Below, in pieces: positions 37,901 through 50,151 of a stretch of 64,000 bases of DNA; the first letter of the stretch is position 1, and every line of letters starts with the position of its first letter. The DNA is from Neelides folsomi. Taxonomy: Eukaryota > Arthropoda > Collembola > Neelipleona > Neelidae. Made by a program: the position numbers and the translations under genes. The notes under the pieces were generated by a model that was given only the letters and a program-made list of their open reading frames with translations, searched no databases and was not told where the DNA came from. The stretch is from assembly GCA_034687125.1 (NCBI GenBank), contig JAQGBZ010000017.1:1-64000 (forward strand), in the 5' to 3' direction.

Positions 37901-39671
37901 CTTTTAATAACATTAAATAACATTAAAAACTTTTAATATGCATATTCCTTAATATCACAATCATGTAATTGAGTCTCATTAGTCATTAAATCCGTTTACA
38001 TCATTACTTGGGAGGCAGACGGAGAGGAATATTAAAATTATGCTCGCATGAGTACAATGGGTCCGGATGAACTCAAAAGATAGAAGATAGAAATGGAAAT
38101 GAGTTCGAAGTTCTTTCTGGTGTAGGATATTCATTTATTCATTACACCTCAACATTAAATTAATGTTACGTTCGTTGGACTCTTTCTTTCATTAAAGGAG
38201 AGTTGAGAGTATCGTGCCATTGCAGAATTACTATTCAAGAAGGTAAAAAAAATGGACGCAAAAATGAGCGTCTGCCCATTTTTTATCCTTCAATTGGAGA
38301 ATGGGCCAATGGGAGTCCCACCATGTTAATAAATATATTAAATTGCGGTTCATGAAAGTGTTAATTAGTAATTGAGCAATTTGGGTAATTATTGTTAGTG
38401 TAAATCGGGTCGGGAGAGGCGGGAAATTTCCCTTGAACTCTTCATAGAACCAAATAACCAAACAGAACCCTCAAGGTCCGCAGGGAATAAGCATTAAACG
38501 TTAACAAGCACTGTTAAACCCACACTTTGATGTCTTCTTGGTCGGCCGGTGTTGAAGCTTGGCCTACCATAACATGAACAATTAAACTGCTCATTCTCTC
38601 TTTGTTGGATCATTCATCTTGATCACTCTCATCTTATTATGAGATTTTATGCCCTAAGACTTCCAAGATCTCAATGGTCGTAAATTTCATCTCGTAGCAT
38701 TTTCAACCCTTCATGATCACAAAAAGGGAATTTGGGAGAAAAAAGGTAAACAAATTCGCCCTCATTATCTATGATGTAAGAAGCCGAAAATGGTTCAATT
38801 TTAATAAATAAATAATGTTTCTACATAGTGTAATTACACCTACGCGAACTACGCACTTTATCAATTTATTATTACGTTATTTATGAATGTCCAACTACCG
38901 GAATGTGTAGTAAATTAATATGGATGAAATCAAAGAACAATGTAAGCATTCATGTATTTCTTATTCAGTAATTGCTCATATTAGTCTGCAATTTTATTCT
39001 ACGTTTTTATAATAAACATTGTACACAAGTTATTGCTAATCTATTCAATATGGTAAAATATATGGTAGACAGACCTTCGTGATATAAATATACGTATAAC
39101 ACGAAGAATTCATTTGCAATCAGTTCTGTACTTTTTTCCATTTCTCTCACTGTTATTTTTACATAAAAGTTAAAATGCTGAGCCAATTAGTATTTTTATA
39201 AATTATCCGCACGTAATGGCAACAGCAGTTTTAAATTCATGTATTTATTATATAATGCAATTGGTTCGTGAATGATAAATGAGAATAAAATTGCATTATA
39301 AACATTTTTGCTAAAAGTCGTGAAATTACACTTTTGGGTGTCTTAAGGCTAAAAAAGGAGACCAGACGTTCCTAATGCATTTTGAAGGGTAAAGTGCAGT
39401 TTATTATGCAAAAAATGAATCAATAGCGGAAAAATTGCTTAAATTGGGCTGAAGGTGTGATTTATGAGGTTGAAGGGGCCAAATTAGAGATTATGGGACG
39501 TCTGGTTGATGAAGTTATTACAAGACTGGATATCAATTTAACAACGTTCTCATACATGCATCTAATCATAATCCTCAAGTTGTATAAAAATAAGAAGGGG
39601 TTGGTTATAATAGGGAAGTGATATTGGAGTGAATATTCCTCGGATGAGGGTGAGGGTGAGGAGTTGAAGAG

Positions 39672-39679
39672 TATAAAAG
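39672..39679 (+). promoter_or_regulatory. TATA box of cuticle gene 3
   Basis: TATAAAAG, 52 bp upstream of the ATG at 39724. The best TATA match among the cuticle genes here. Confidence 0.7.
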
Positions 39680-39723
39680 GAAACGGCGGGGCTCAGGGCA
39701 GCCACACTCGCTCCAACATCCAT

Positions 39724-41328
39724 CATGCTTCTTCAGGTGAGATCCGACAACCACAACCACCACCACCAACCAAAGACATCCCTCCACATTCAACATTTTC
39801 ATATTTGAAGGTTTTGAGTCTCTTCGCCCTCGTCGCAGCAGCCCTTGGCCAATACGGCGGTCACTACGGCCATGCCGCCGCCTATGCCCCTTATGCCCAT
39901 GGTCATCATGGGCATGGATATGGGCATGGACATCATCACGTCGCTGCTCCAGTCGTCGCTAAAGTTGCCAAAACTGTCGATTATGACGTAAGAATCCAAT
40001 TTTATTTACCTAGCATTGTAAAATTCAGAAGTATGATTGGAAAGTTTACTACAGCATGAAGAAGAAAACTATGTATGTAATTAAATCATTAAATATAATT
40101 AATTTAGGCATATCCACAATATTCATTCGGCTATGGAGTGAACGATCATTATACTGGAGATCAAAAGACAGCCCATGAAACTCGTGATGGTGACGTCGTG
40201 AAGGGACAATATTCCCTTGTCCAACCTGACGGAGCCGTCAGAACCGTCACTTACACCGCCGATCCCATCAACGGATTCAACGCCGTTGTTGAGAAGTCCC
40301 CAGCAGTTCATGCTATTGCCAAAAAGGTCAGACTTTTTTCAAATTTATTGTACTGAGGATCTAATAAGTATTATAAAATAGAAAAGTTAAATTGATACAC
40401 ATTTATTAATTCAATTCAAAACGTTCAATCAGTTTCGTATACTCGCGCAAACTGGTAAGTTTAAATAAACTGGAGATTATAAAAATAGCATTAATTAACT
40501 TAACAGCTTTTTAATAGGCCAACTTTTAATTAAAGCAATATGGGTAAATTTAAACACTATACACAAGCTATGCACCTTACATTAGTAGAAGTTACTAAAA
40601 AAATCTTTTTTTTGGCTTTACCCCATATTAACTATTAATTTAAAATTAAATTGTTCTTTATATTATAGAATTAACAAATAGATCAAAATTGGGGAACTAG
40701 ATTGGAAAGAAAATTAATTCAAGGGTTTAAATTTGAATAACTTTGGGTTTATGAAGGTTGTCGCTGCTCCAGTCGTTGCAAAGGCTCTTCCAGTCCATGG
40801 ACACTACGGCCACGACCATTACGGTCACGATGACTACGGACACGGTGGAGCTTATGGACATGACCATGGTTATGGTCACGGATACGGACACGGCCACGGA
40901 CACTATGCCTCCCCAATTGTTAAGGTTCGATCATTATTGAGCAAGTTGAGAAATTGAGTTTTAATTGGATTAAATTAATTACACAGGCCGTTGCTGCTCC
41001 AGTGGTCGCCAAAGCTCTTCCCGTCCACCATAGCCATTACGGCCACCATGGACATCATGGGCATTATGCTCCAGCAGTGGTGAAGGTATCACGCTACTCT
41101 TCATATCCTCATTCTTACCAAGCCCATGGACAGACCCCAGTAGTGAAAGCGGTAGCTGCCCCAGCCTACGGACACGGGTATCACGGCTACGCTCCCCATC
41201 TTGCCTACTCCCAGGTCCACCACGGTCACGGAGTGGCCCACTACGCTGCCGCCCCTGCTTACGCTCATCATGGACATCATGGTCACCACGGGCATCACGG
41301 TCACCACGGACATGCCTACGCCTACTAA
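39724..41328 (+). CDS. Cuticle protein, RR-2 type, His/Gly/Tyr-rich (3)
   Basis: Secreted exoskeleton protein of 305 aa. Exons: 39724-39735, 39811-39987, 40108-40326, 40757-40924, 40987-41328. The signal peptide [17 protein letters not shown] is split after MLLQ. A His-rich N-terminal arm ([14 protein letters not shown]) precedes a full RR-2 domain in one exon: [69 protein letters not shown] modules start exons 4 and 5, each followed by Gly-His-Tyr repeats, so the C-terminal exons look like duplicates of one another. The end is a [12 protein letters not shown] run. Many histidines could support metal binding or pH-dependent assembly; that is inference. Unlike gene 1, no intron interrupts the RR domain. 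Confidence 0.92.
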
Positions 41329-42718
41329 ACTCCCTGGAGTTGGCTCACAGTATAAATTAATCTTACGGTTTTTATCATATTATATTTTTTATACAAAAAG
41401 AATGGAAAAGCGATTTGTACAATGAAGAACAAATTCTTATACTTTAATAACTAAAATAATTATCAAATTTCCCAACCCGAGTTTTGTTACGTAAATGCGC
41501 AAAAATGACATATTATGTATAGTGCGAAGCTGTGATTAGCGTGTTATTTTTAATGTAAGCTCTAGTTCTCAGGATGGGTCAACGGGCTCTTCTCGGCCTT
41601 CTATCTCTTCGTGTCATCATTCTCCCAGTTTCACTTTTCCAATGCAATGGATGTGGGATTTGGTGTCGTAAGAGTTCCTTCCGCCGCTCTTCCTCCTCCT
41701 GCGACCTCAGTGAAATTCCCTTGCGTTCTTTCTCGGCCTTCTCACACCCCTCTTGCATGTGCCATCCTTAATAGCTCATTAGGATTTATTCTTTATTACC
41801 TTTATTACCTGTCTTTAACTCTATCCATACCTAATCATTTGTTTGAAACAGCTTGAACCTTCCCCACACACTCCTTCCTTTTTTTTCTTATTTAACTCTT
41901 ACCAAATGCCTTCTTTGATCTTGAACTCGTTTTCTCATTCTAGTCCTTCCATTATTATATGTATTATTAAATAAGTTCTTGCTATTGTTTCTCTTGCTAA
42001 AGTCACTCCACTCAATTCAAATACTCATCTGATATTCAAGAAACCTTATGTATGTAATTGCCAAAGCCTTTTTGAGCTTTATGCTTTTGTGTACTTATAC
42101 CACAAAACTCTTCAGAACTTTCTAAGATTACATTTTTATACAATTTACTTAATAAGGCTCTATACTTTTTTACTTTAATGATAAAGTACTTCAAAGTAAT
42201 AAAACTTTATACCAAATGCTGAAATATTAATATCGAATAAAAAATATTTAATTTGAATATAAATAAATTGATCTTTATTCTTTCATTTCTCATTTCAGTT
42301 CATAGCTCATATAATAATTTCAATCGAAATATCACACAATGTCGCGTTATTAAATATGTTGCCATATCAATTTAACTGACAAGGATTAAATTAGAAAAAC
42401 AAAGTGTAAGATATATTAAAAGCATATAATAATCTCATCATTATTATCATATTATATTAAATATTGGATAATTTAATGAGGATTATTGGCAAAAGAGTTT
42501 AATTGAAGGTTGAGTTACTTTCTACCAAATAATTGTACATAATTGTATAAAAGACAATTATAAATTATCTATTAAATGACTAGAATTTTTGAGTAAATTA
42601 ATGTTGAAAAACAATTATTGTAATCAACCATTGTGATTCCTTAGTTTTAATCGTGACCATAATTTGATGAAAGTCGCGAATTAACAATAAGAGAAATGGG
42701 TTACAAACTTAAAATTGT
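41329..42718. other. Intergenic, cuticle gene 3 to PEX2
   Basis: Convergent 3' regions. ORFs at 41574-41856 have no recognisable motif. The rest is AT-rich with nothing identifiable. Confidence 0.55.
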
Positions 42719-43950
42719 TCAAAGACAATGTTGACAATCAGGTGAAAAATTCGGGTCGGCCATCCTGTTTGCGGTGATACAATAGTAGCAGAAAGTACAT
42801 TGTGAGATCCGCTGAACCAACGTTGCATCCTCCCTGCAAACGCAACACTTTCCATCTTCGGCGGACAGATCTGGGAACTTTTGTCGCTCAGTTCCAAACC
42901 AGAGGCGGAAGTAAGTTCTTAGACGATGAACGTTGATGAGTGGAAGGACAATCATGAGGAAATCCTAAAGAGTGGGAATGAAATACACGTAACTTTATGT
43001 TCTATTACATCTACCGATTGGATAAAAAGTTTAAGTAACAAGGGAATTGAAAAGAGAGATTTACCGAGAACTGATGCCATAAGATTTCCCTTAATTGGAA
43101 AGTGACACCGACGGCTGGGCGAAGTCGCATCGAAGGAACAAACTCCAGTCCAAGGAATCGATGAGATAAACTTGGATATTTATTTTTATAGAGAAAGGCA
43201 CAAGTATTTATCACTTGAAGAATCTTGACTAAATCTTCACTCTTTTTCTGTATTTCTTCTACCTAAACACATTAAATAAATATATAAGTTTGAATTAAAT
43301 GTATAAAACCAATTCAGATTAGAGACATTAAAGTGCATATTTTTTTAATCTAACCAACGTAAATAGTATTGACATTAAAATAAAATCTTATAAAATATAT
43401 TACTTTAGGATGTGGAAACACTTTCGATATTCTTTTATGGATATACGGCAAAATTCCCTCAATAGCGAACAAAAGTTTTAATTGAGATTTATTATTTAAA
43501 AATTTGACCCCCAGTAGTTTTTGCCCGATCGAGCAATTATTGTCGTAGATCGTTAACTATAAAACCAAACATTACAAATTAATTTATTAATGACAATAAT
43601 TGTCAAAATTGTATTAGATATTAGGTAATATACTTCGTATTACAATTGATTTTAATTTTGCTTTTACTTACTTTCCAAATGACAAACTTGAGTATTAACT
43701 CAAATTCCGGCTTGTATAAATGACTCCAATATTCCAGCTAAACAAGGAAATATTAATATTTTTTAAATTGTAAAATACCGTTTGGCCAAATGCTTATCGT
43801 ATAATATTGAACATTTTATTAAATATATTTTTATTCCGTTACCTTTAATTGAATGAAGAAATTTTCTAGTAAATTCTTTATCAAGGTGTAAAACTCGTGG
43901 TCGAGAGATATTGCATCAAGATGAATAATTCTAGAAACGTAATCTGACAT
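42719..43950 (-). CDS. PEX2: PEX2-like peroxisome biogenesis protein
   Basis: PEX2 is a multi-pass peroxisomal membrane RING E3 ligase which, with PEX10 and PEX12, ubiquitinates the import receptor PEX5. Exons, 5' to 3': 43950-43843, 43737-43672, 43556-43404, 43262-43065, 42964-42719; 256 aa (human 305). Matching stretches are VSRIIHLDAISLD at the N terminus, LTIYDNNCSIGQKLLGVKF, REILWHQF, and FLMIVLPLINVHRLRTYF before the RING. The RING reads C215-C218, C231, C234-C237, C252-C255; the histidine expected between C231 and C234 is absent because two residues are missing relative to the usual C-x-H-x2-C. Seven of eight zinc ligands therefore remain, and the protein stops one residue after the last cysteine. 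Family assignment is good; whether the RING is active is uncertain. Confidence 0.85.
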
Positions 43951-45057
43951 TATAAAAATTAATGTTGACAAACTTTTTTTAAATTGTAATTAACTTAGAA
44001 GCCTTTTAATTTTTTAATTTAAAAACTCCAGAATGTAATTATTTATTCATCTGAAATGATCAACAATGTCAGTTTCGAATATTTCAATGTGAAGTGAATG
44101 AAGTAATGAAAATGAAGTGTACTGTTTGGTCTTTGATTCTTGCGCAATTCATGATCTCATGCTTCAGCTTGTTGAACCCTTTCATTTGAGATGAATTAAT
44201 AAAGCTCTTTAACAATAAGCTATACATGCAAAAAAACTCTTAATTGGGTTACATAATTATACTAACATTAAGCAAGGTTAAATTATTTATTATGAAAGTA
44301 AACTCCAAGTTTCATTCATTAATGACTTTTATTAATATACAGAGCATGATTTATGATCGACAAAAATGATTACACTCTTGCTCACCATTATTAACATGAT
44401 TTAGTATTTTTTGAATATAGCAAGGAGTGTAATCAAATTTTAAAATAAACAAATTGGTTTTTTGCATGATCAAACTTTTCAACTTCCATTCTCTATTTGT
44501 TAATTTCATAAAAACTTTTTTTAATTTTCATAATTCAATTAAACATAATCAAATATATATAAATATTTTGAGTATCTCTATTTCTAGGAAGGATCTATAA
44601 ACTATGTAGGTAAGTAAACCTATTTAATAACTATTCACACCCATAAATTAAGCAACATTTACACAGGTGACATTAAAGTACTAAATAATGTGTGAAATTA
44701 AAAACTAAATAAATAACATTATTAACAAATAGATGCCTTATAGGTAATAAATTATTTTAATTCATTGTAACTACCAAACAAATTCATGATTCATTCTTCT
44801 AATAATTTCACATTTTTGTGGTGTCAAAAATCATTTAAAACTAAACATTTATTTTAATAATCATAAAATAAATAATGCACAACAGAAACTTTTGAATAAA
44901 TCAAAATTCGTCATTTCTTATACATATATAAGTTATTTATAATTATGTATAAATTGAATAGTACAATGTATGAATTATTACTTTTTAATTGTTTAATATT
45001 TAGGTATATTTATATTTTAATAGTTAAGAGTTAAAAAAGAGTCAGGATGAACCTTTA
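43951..45057. other. Intergenic, PEX2 to SCAF gene
   Basis: Very AT-rich DNA between two minus-strand genes, expected to contain the SCAF 3' UTR and the PEX2 promoter. No other feature seen. Confidence 0.6.
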
Positions 45058-48000
45058 TCAAAGGTCTTCTGATGTAATTTCTAAATTATTAGACTTTTCT
45101 TGTAAATTATCTTCATCTTGTAAATTATTATCGTATGAGACTTCTTTCGTCCTCTCATGCTCGTCGTTTCCTTCGTTGAAATTCTCATAATGTTCCTCGG
45201 TCCTTGCCATCTCAACAAACTTTTCTTCATGGAAATTCTTTTCCCTTCCCTTCTCAATATATTGGTCTTCGAAGGATTCATTTTGAACGAATTTATTTTC
45301 AAACTCCTCATTCTCGACAAATTTCTCTTCATACGACTCTTCTCTAATTTTCTCCTCTTCGAAATGCGGCTTTGTATTGTGAACAAATTCTTCTCTTTCG
45401 GAATTCCTCTCGTCAAATTCATTATTCTTGTTATTAAATGCGTCCATTTCAACTTCGTCGTCAAATCTTTTATTCTCATTTACAATATTCCTATCTTCGA
45501 CCATCTCCTCTTGCCCTTCATTAACAAAAGGTTCTGGGTCATTTTCAAAACTCTGTTCTAATAAAGGTTCTCTCTTTTCATCAATATCATTTCGATCATC
45601 AAATCTTTCTTTTTCTCTCACATCACCAACAAAATAATCCTCCTTTAACTCGGCTTCATCGAATTCTTCCCTTTTGAGAGAATCATTTGACATTTTGCGA
45701 GGAAATTGTTCTTCGTTCTCGTCATCTCGAATCCGACTCATTGGGATAGGATGATCTTCATTGTTGTCAAAAAGGCTTTTAGGATGAGGATTTTCCCAAT
45801 TCTCTTGTCCAAATTTGGCTCCATCCATATGACCAAACAATGGCTTTCTTTCCCCGAATGGTTCATCCCATGTGTCTTCCCCCATTGGCCCTCTCAACCT
45901 TCGATGATCTGGACCAGGCGATCGTCTTCGGTCCTCTTCAAAAGATCTCCTTCTTTTATCCCCAGGTCGGAAATCTCTATCTTCGCCTCCACCTCTGCTC
46001 CTCTCTCTACTTCTATCACGACCACGACCACGATCTCTTCCTCCATCCCCACGCCAATCTCGCCCTTCGCCACGTCTTCCACCTCGACCTCCCCGGAAGG
46101 GACGACGATCGTCTCTTTCATCATCTCGAATTGGTTCCCATTCTCGTCCTTCTCGTCCATCTCTGAATCCTCCACGAGGAGCCCCACGAGGACCTCCACG
46201 TCCCCGCCAGTTGTTATCAGGCCCTCCACGCCATCCGCGGCCTCTGAATCCTCCGATTCCGCCACCTCGGAAGAATTCAGGTGGTGGACGATCATTTTGA
46301 AGATTCAATGGTTCACGGTTTTGATTCGGGAGCTCAAATGGATTTTCAGTCATTCCTTGTTGAATGAAAGGATTTCCAGCAAATGGATTTGGATTCATGA
46401 AGGGATTTTGCTGTTGTTGAGCTTGTGGTCCCATCCCTTGTTGCTGACCATCAAACCACGGTCGTTGATTTTGATGGTCATTGATGAAACCTCGAGGGCC
46501 AAATTGGTTTCCACCAACTAATAATCAAAATAAATTAGTTACAAAGCAGATCGTGAGAATATTAAATAATCTATAAGTTTTTGAAGATTTCATATAAATA
46601 CAGAGTTGAGATCTTTACGTGGCATTAATGGCTGTGGGAAATTGTTAGGCGGAGGTCCCCTTGGTCCTGGTCCGCCAAGTATATTTCCAATATCATTATT
46701 TCCTTGTCCAAATGGATATTCAGCAATATTACTCAGCCTTTCAAAAATGGGGCGATCGTCTTTTGGCCGTTCCTATAAATAATTACGATTTTAATCATTT
46801 AGTTTGTTATTAGCTGATAAATTCCTAAAAATTGGAAAATTATAAATCTAATTACCTCTTTCATTTCTTGAGGGTTTGGTGGCGATAATTGTTCTTCCAA
46901 TTCTCTTGTTCTCATCTCATCAATGTCTTCAAAACGACTACGTTTCCTTTTAAAAATAATAAAATGTTAACAATAATTATAAATAAAATCGATACTTGGG
47001 AGCAAAAACCTAAAAATTGAAATTCATTTAAACTTTTAATTAAAAATAATATTAAAGAAACTGACTTTTCCCTATTTTCTCTTCGATCGGGCCTTCGCTT
47101 GTTTGGATCCTCTTGTAGCGACTCTGGTGGTTCAATGTTATTGACCTGATGCAAAGGAAACAAGGGTTGTTGTGGTGGCATGTCACCAAGAAGGCCTGGA
47201 ACTGGAGGAATCATTCCCATCATTCCCATTGGCATGCCTGGGAATTGCATAGCAGCTCCAAGCATTGGCGGAGGGACCATCATTCCCATTCCCATATGTC
47301 CCATCATTCCTGCTGCAAAAAGAATTTAAATATTATAAGAATTATAACTATACGTTAATATTAATAAAGCAAATTAATTTATAGGTAATGTGTATTTTAA
47401 AATATTAATATTCGTACGAGGAAGCCCAAACGGAGCATTAATAGGTTGAGGAACGGGAGCAGGAGGCATTTGATTAATGCCCATTTCTTTCTCCACCGAG
47501 CTCATCATTGAGCCAGGAATTGTTGGGATTGGAGGAACAGGTTTAATTTCCGGTGGTTGCGAATTTTGCTGTATTATTGAAATATCGTCATCTCCTTTAT
47601 CTTTTTCATTCTCGGTTCTGTTTTGAGAACGATCTATTCATTGACCAAACAAAATTAGAATTAAGATTACTCCAATAAAAACATAATTTTATATAATATC
47701 ACATTCACATATCAGTAACATGAAATATATCCAAAATGTGAACATGAATGGCTCACTCTTGCAGAAGCTCGGAACTGTATCTTCGTCTATGCAACCACCA
47801 TCCTCAAATTCCTCTAAATTCGTATCAGGTTTTAATTTCGCCCATGGTATAAATGAAACGCCAGCGCTTAGTTCCCAGTAATCTTTCCATTCTCTTCCTT
47901 TTACTCCTTTGCCTGGAGCCCATGCAAGCTATAAAATTATAATAAAATGAAAATATAATAACGGTTAATAACCTCTGATTTAATGAATGTTAAAATTTGA

Positions 48001-50151
48001 AGAAGTTATGAGTTCTTACAGTGATGGATTTTCCTTGTAACTTTGTATTTTTGAGTCTATCGAGAGCTCGACTCGCGTCTTGTCTCCGATTCATCACAAC
48101 GAAGGCACATCCACGAGGAGCAATAACATCAATTGAAACCACGTCACCGTAAGCTCCAAAAGTATCGCTAATTTCCTCCTGCATGACGAGCTTCGACAAA
48201 TGCCCAACCCAAAGCGTCGTGGAACACACTGACATGTGAGAAGGTTTCATCGGCGGAAATCCTTTTCTGGCTCTTTCTTTATCCCTTTCACGCTCTTCTT
48301 TCCTATCACGAGATCGACTCCTAGATCTAAAGAAATTAACAAATAAAAATACATGTAAATCACAATTTTGTATTTAATAATAATTAAATTAAATTAAAAA
48401 TCGAACCTTTTTCGTGAACGCGTTTTAGATCCTGATCTTGATCGAGATCTACGACGAGACTTTGAGTCTTCCTTACTCGTAGATCTCCGACTTCGATCAT
48501 TTGATCTGAAAGGTATATTTTTAATTTGATTTGTCTTAAGATTAAGAAAAAATTGAATTAAAAAATATCTTACCTTCTACGACGTCTGTCTCTTCTATGA
48601 TCCTTTTCCTTGTCTTCGTTAATTTGTTCGTATGGAGGCTGAGGCTGATTGTAAGGCGGATAGCCCGAGTTCACCGGTTCGCTCATCATTTGAGAATTGT
48701 ACATGTTCTAAACGATTACAAAAAATAATAAAATATATTATTTATAAGATTACAGTTATTAAGATTTTGACATGAAAATGAAATTTAAATTACATGTTGA
48801 TGTGGAGGCATGTCAGGAGGTGGTTGGTGGAATGGAGGAGGATAATTAATTGGGAGGCCATAGGGGATTTGATTTTGCTGGTGATGTTGTTGTTGTTGCT
48901 GGATGAGTTGCTGATGTTGATGTGGCTGCTGATGCTGTTGTGCTTGAGTGTCAGCCAATTGTTGGAAAAATGGAGGAGGAAGTAATACGTTTGGTCTTTG
49001 TCCCAAACTATTCGAATTCTGATCCACAGAGCTCGGAAGAGGTTGAGGAGATTTTCTCTCTTGGCTAACTTCATAGTCCACAGCAAACGGCAACCGCTAA
49101 TTAAATTTAAAAATTATTAAGATAATCATTTAAAATAATCTAAATGAATAGATTTTTTGATCCATGTGGGTTTGCTTAATCTTATATGTAAAACTTACAG
49201 CTACGGTTTGGGCAAGTCGTTGATCAAATGCAGCTTCTTGTTTATTGAGCTCTGCAAGTTTCCGCTGTCGCTCTTGTTCAGGATTGGAAAGCTGTTGTTG
49301 AGCAGCCATCTGTTCCTGCAACGTTTGAAGTTGACGAAGAACTTCTGGGTTGGTGAGCAAACTGCCCAGGGCATCAAATCCAGCCAGGGAGACCATCGCG
49401 GGAGGTTCGGGTGGTTTGTCATCTTCTTCTTCGTCATAATCGAAGTCAAGAAGCTCTTTCTTGAAATGGACGGGCTGCTCCGTCTTATTTGAGTGGCCCC
49501 CATTGTTCGATGAATTGTTTTCCAAGAGTTGACTACCGAGAGATTCCCAAATGGGATTGGTTGGGTCTGCGAGGTCGAACAGCGGTTGAATCACTTCTGG
49601 AGTAAAGATACGATTCTTCTGCCATAAATTTAAAACGCGTATCACCTTCGCCTATAAAATAAATGAATAATTATTAGAATATCATTTGAAATAAGAGAGT
49701 TCAGGATTGAGATTAGATCTTTGAACCCTAATTAAAATCTTACTTTATCTTCATCGGGACATTTGTAGAGATGAACAAAAGTCGCTTTGATGTTTCTAGC
49801 AAACCTCGTTGCAAACACGTCCTTGTCAAGTCCAAATTGATGACGAGATTGACGAATAATTGAGTCAATGACGTACAATCCAGGGATTTTATATTCTGGC
49901 TTGCACTATAATGCAATAAAAATTATTAAACGAACTGAAATTATGAAATGTTTTTTAAAATAATTATCTTTTAGTGAGTTTACCTTTTGGATAAACTTTT
50001 CCACACTTTGAACGACATGTTTGTAGAGTTTAACGGCTTTGAGGGCAGCTTTCGTAATAGATGTCATCTTCCCTTTACTTATGGGAGGCTTGACATCGTA
50101 CAGAGACGAAAGCTCCGAATTGAACAAATTGACGGCTTCCATCTCTGACAT
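45058..50151 (-). CDS. SCAF4/SCAF8-like CTD-binding factor
   Basis: Nuclear protein that binds the phosphorylated RNA polymerase II CTD; vertebrate SCAF4 and SCAF8 prevent premature polyadenylation. Thirteen exons, 5' to 3': 50151-49984, 49905-49744, 49651-49199, 49096-48794, 48707-48574, 48505-48407, 48326-48020, 47928-47757, 47633-47418, 47312-47066, 46946-46856, 46772-46619, 46517-45058; 1321 aa. The CTD-interacting domain is residues 1 to about 140 (KPPISKGKMTSITKAALKAV, VVQSVEKFIQKCKPEYKIPG, SIIRQSRHQFG, IRVLNLWQKN). A Gln/Pro/His-rich stretch, an RS-rich stretch and an RRM at about 476-548 (LWVGHL, RGCAFVVM) follow, then AWAPGKGVKG. The C terminus has Met/Pro/Gly-rich, RG/RGG-rich and long acidic segments. 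I chose the ATG at 50151; an ATG three codons on is equally possible. Antisense ORFs over this gene are composition effects. Confidence 0.93.

Larger units (their letters stand above)
32773..39671. other. 6.9-kb gap between cuticle genes
   Basis: No exon chain recognised on either strand. Short ORFs (up to about 86 codons) lack motifs. Two small local direct duplications occur at 34.6-35.0 kb. GC-richer patches at about 33050-33290 and 34500-34720 could be regulatory. Confidence 0.5.

Noticed and set aside
45706-46521. 271-codon plus-strand ORF opposite the SCAF gene
   Set aside because: It lies antisense to the RGG-rich and acidic C-terminal exon, whose codon bias removes antisense stops; it has no motif.
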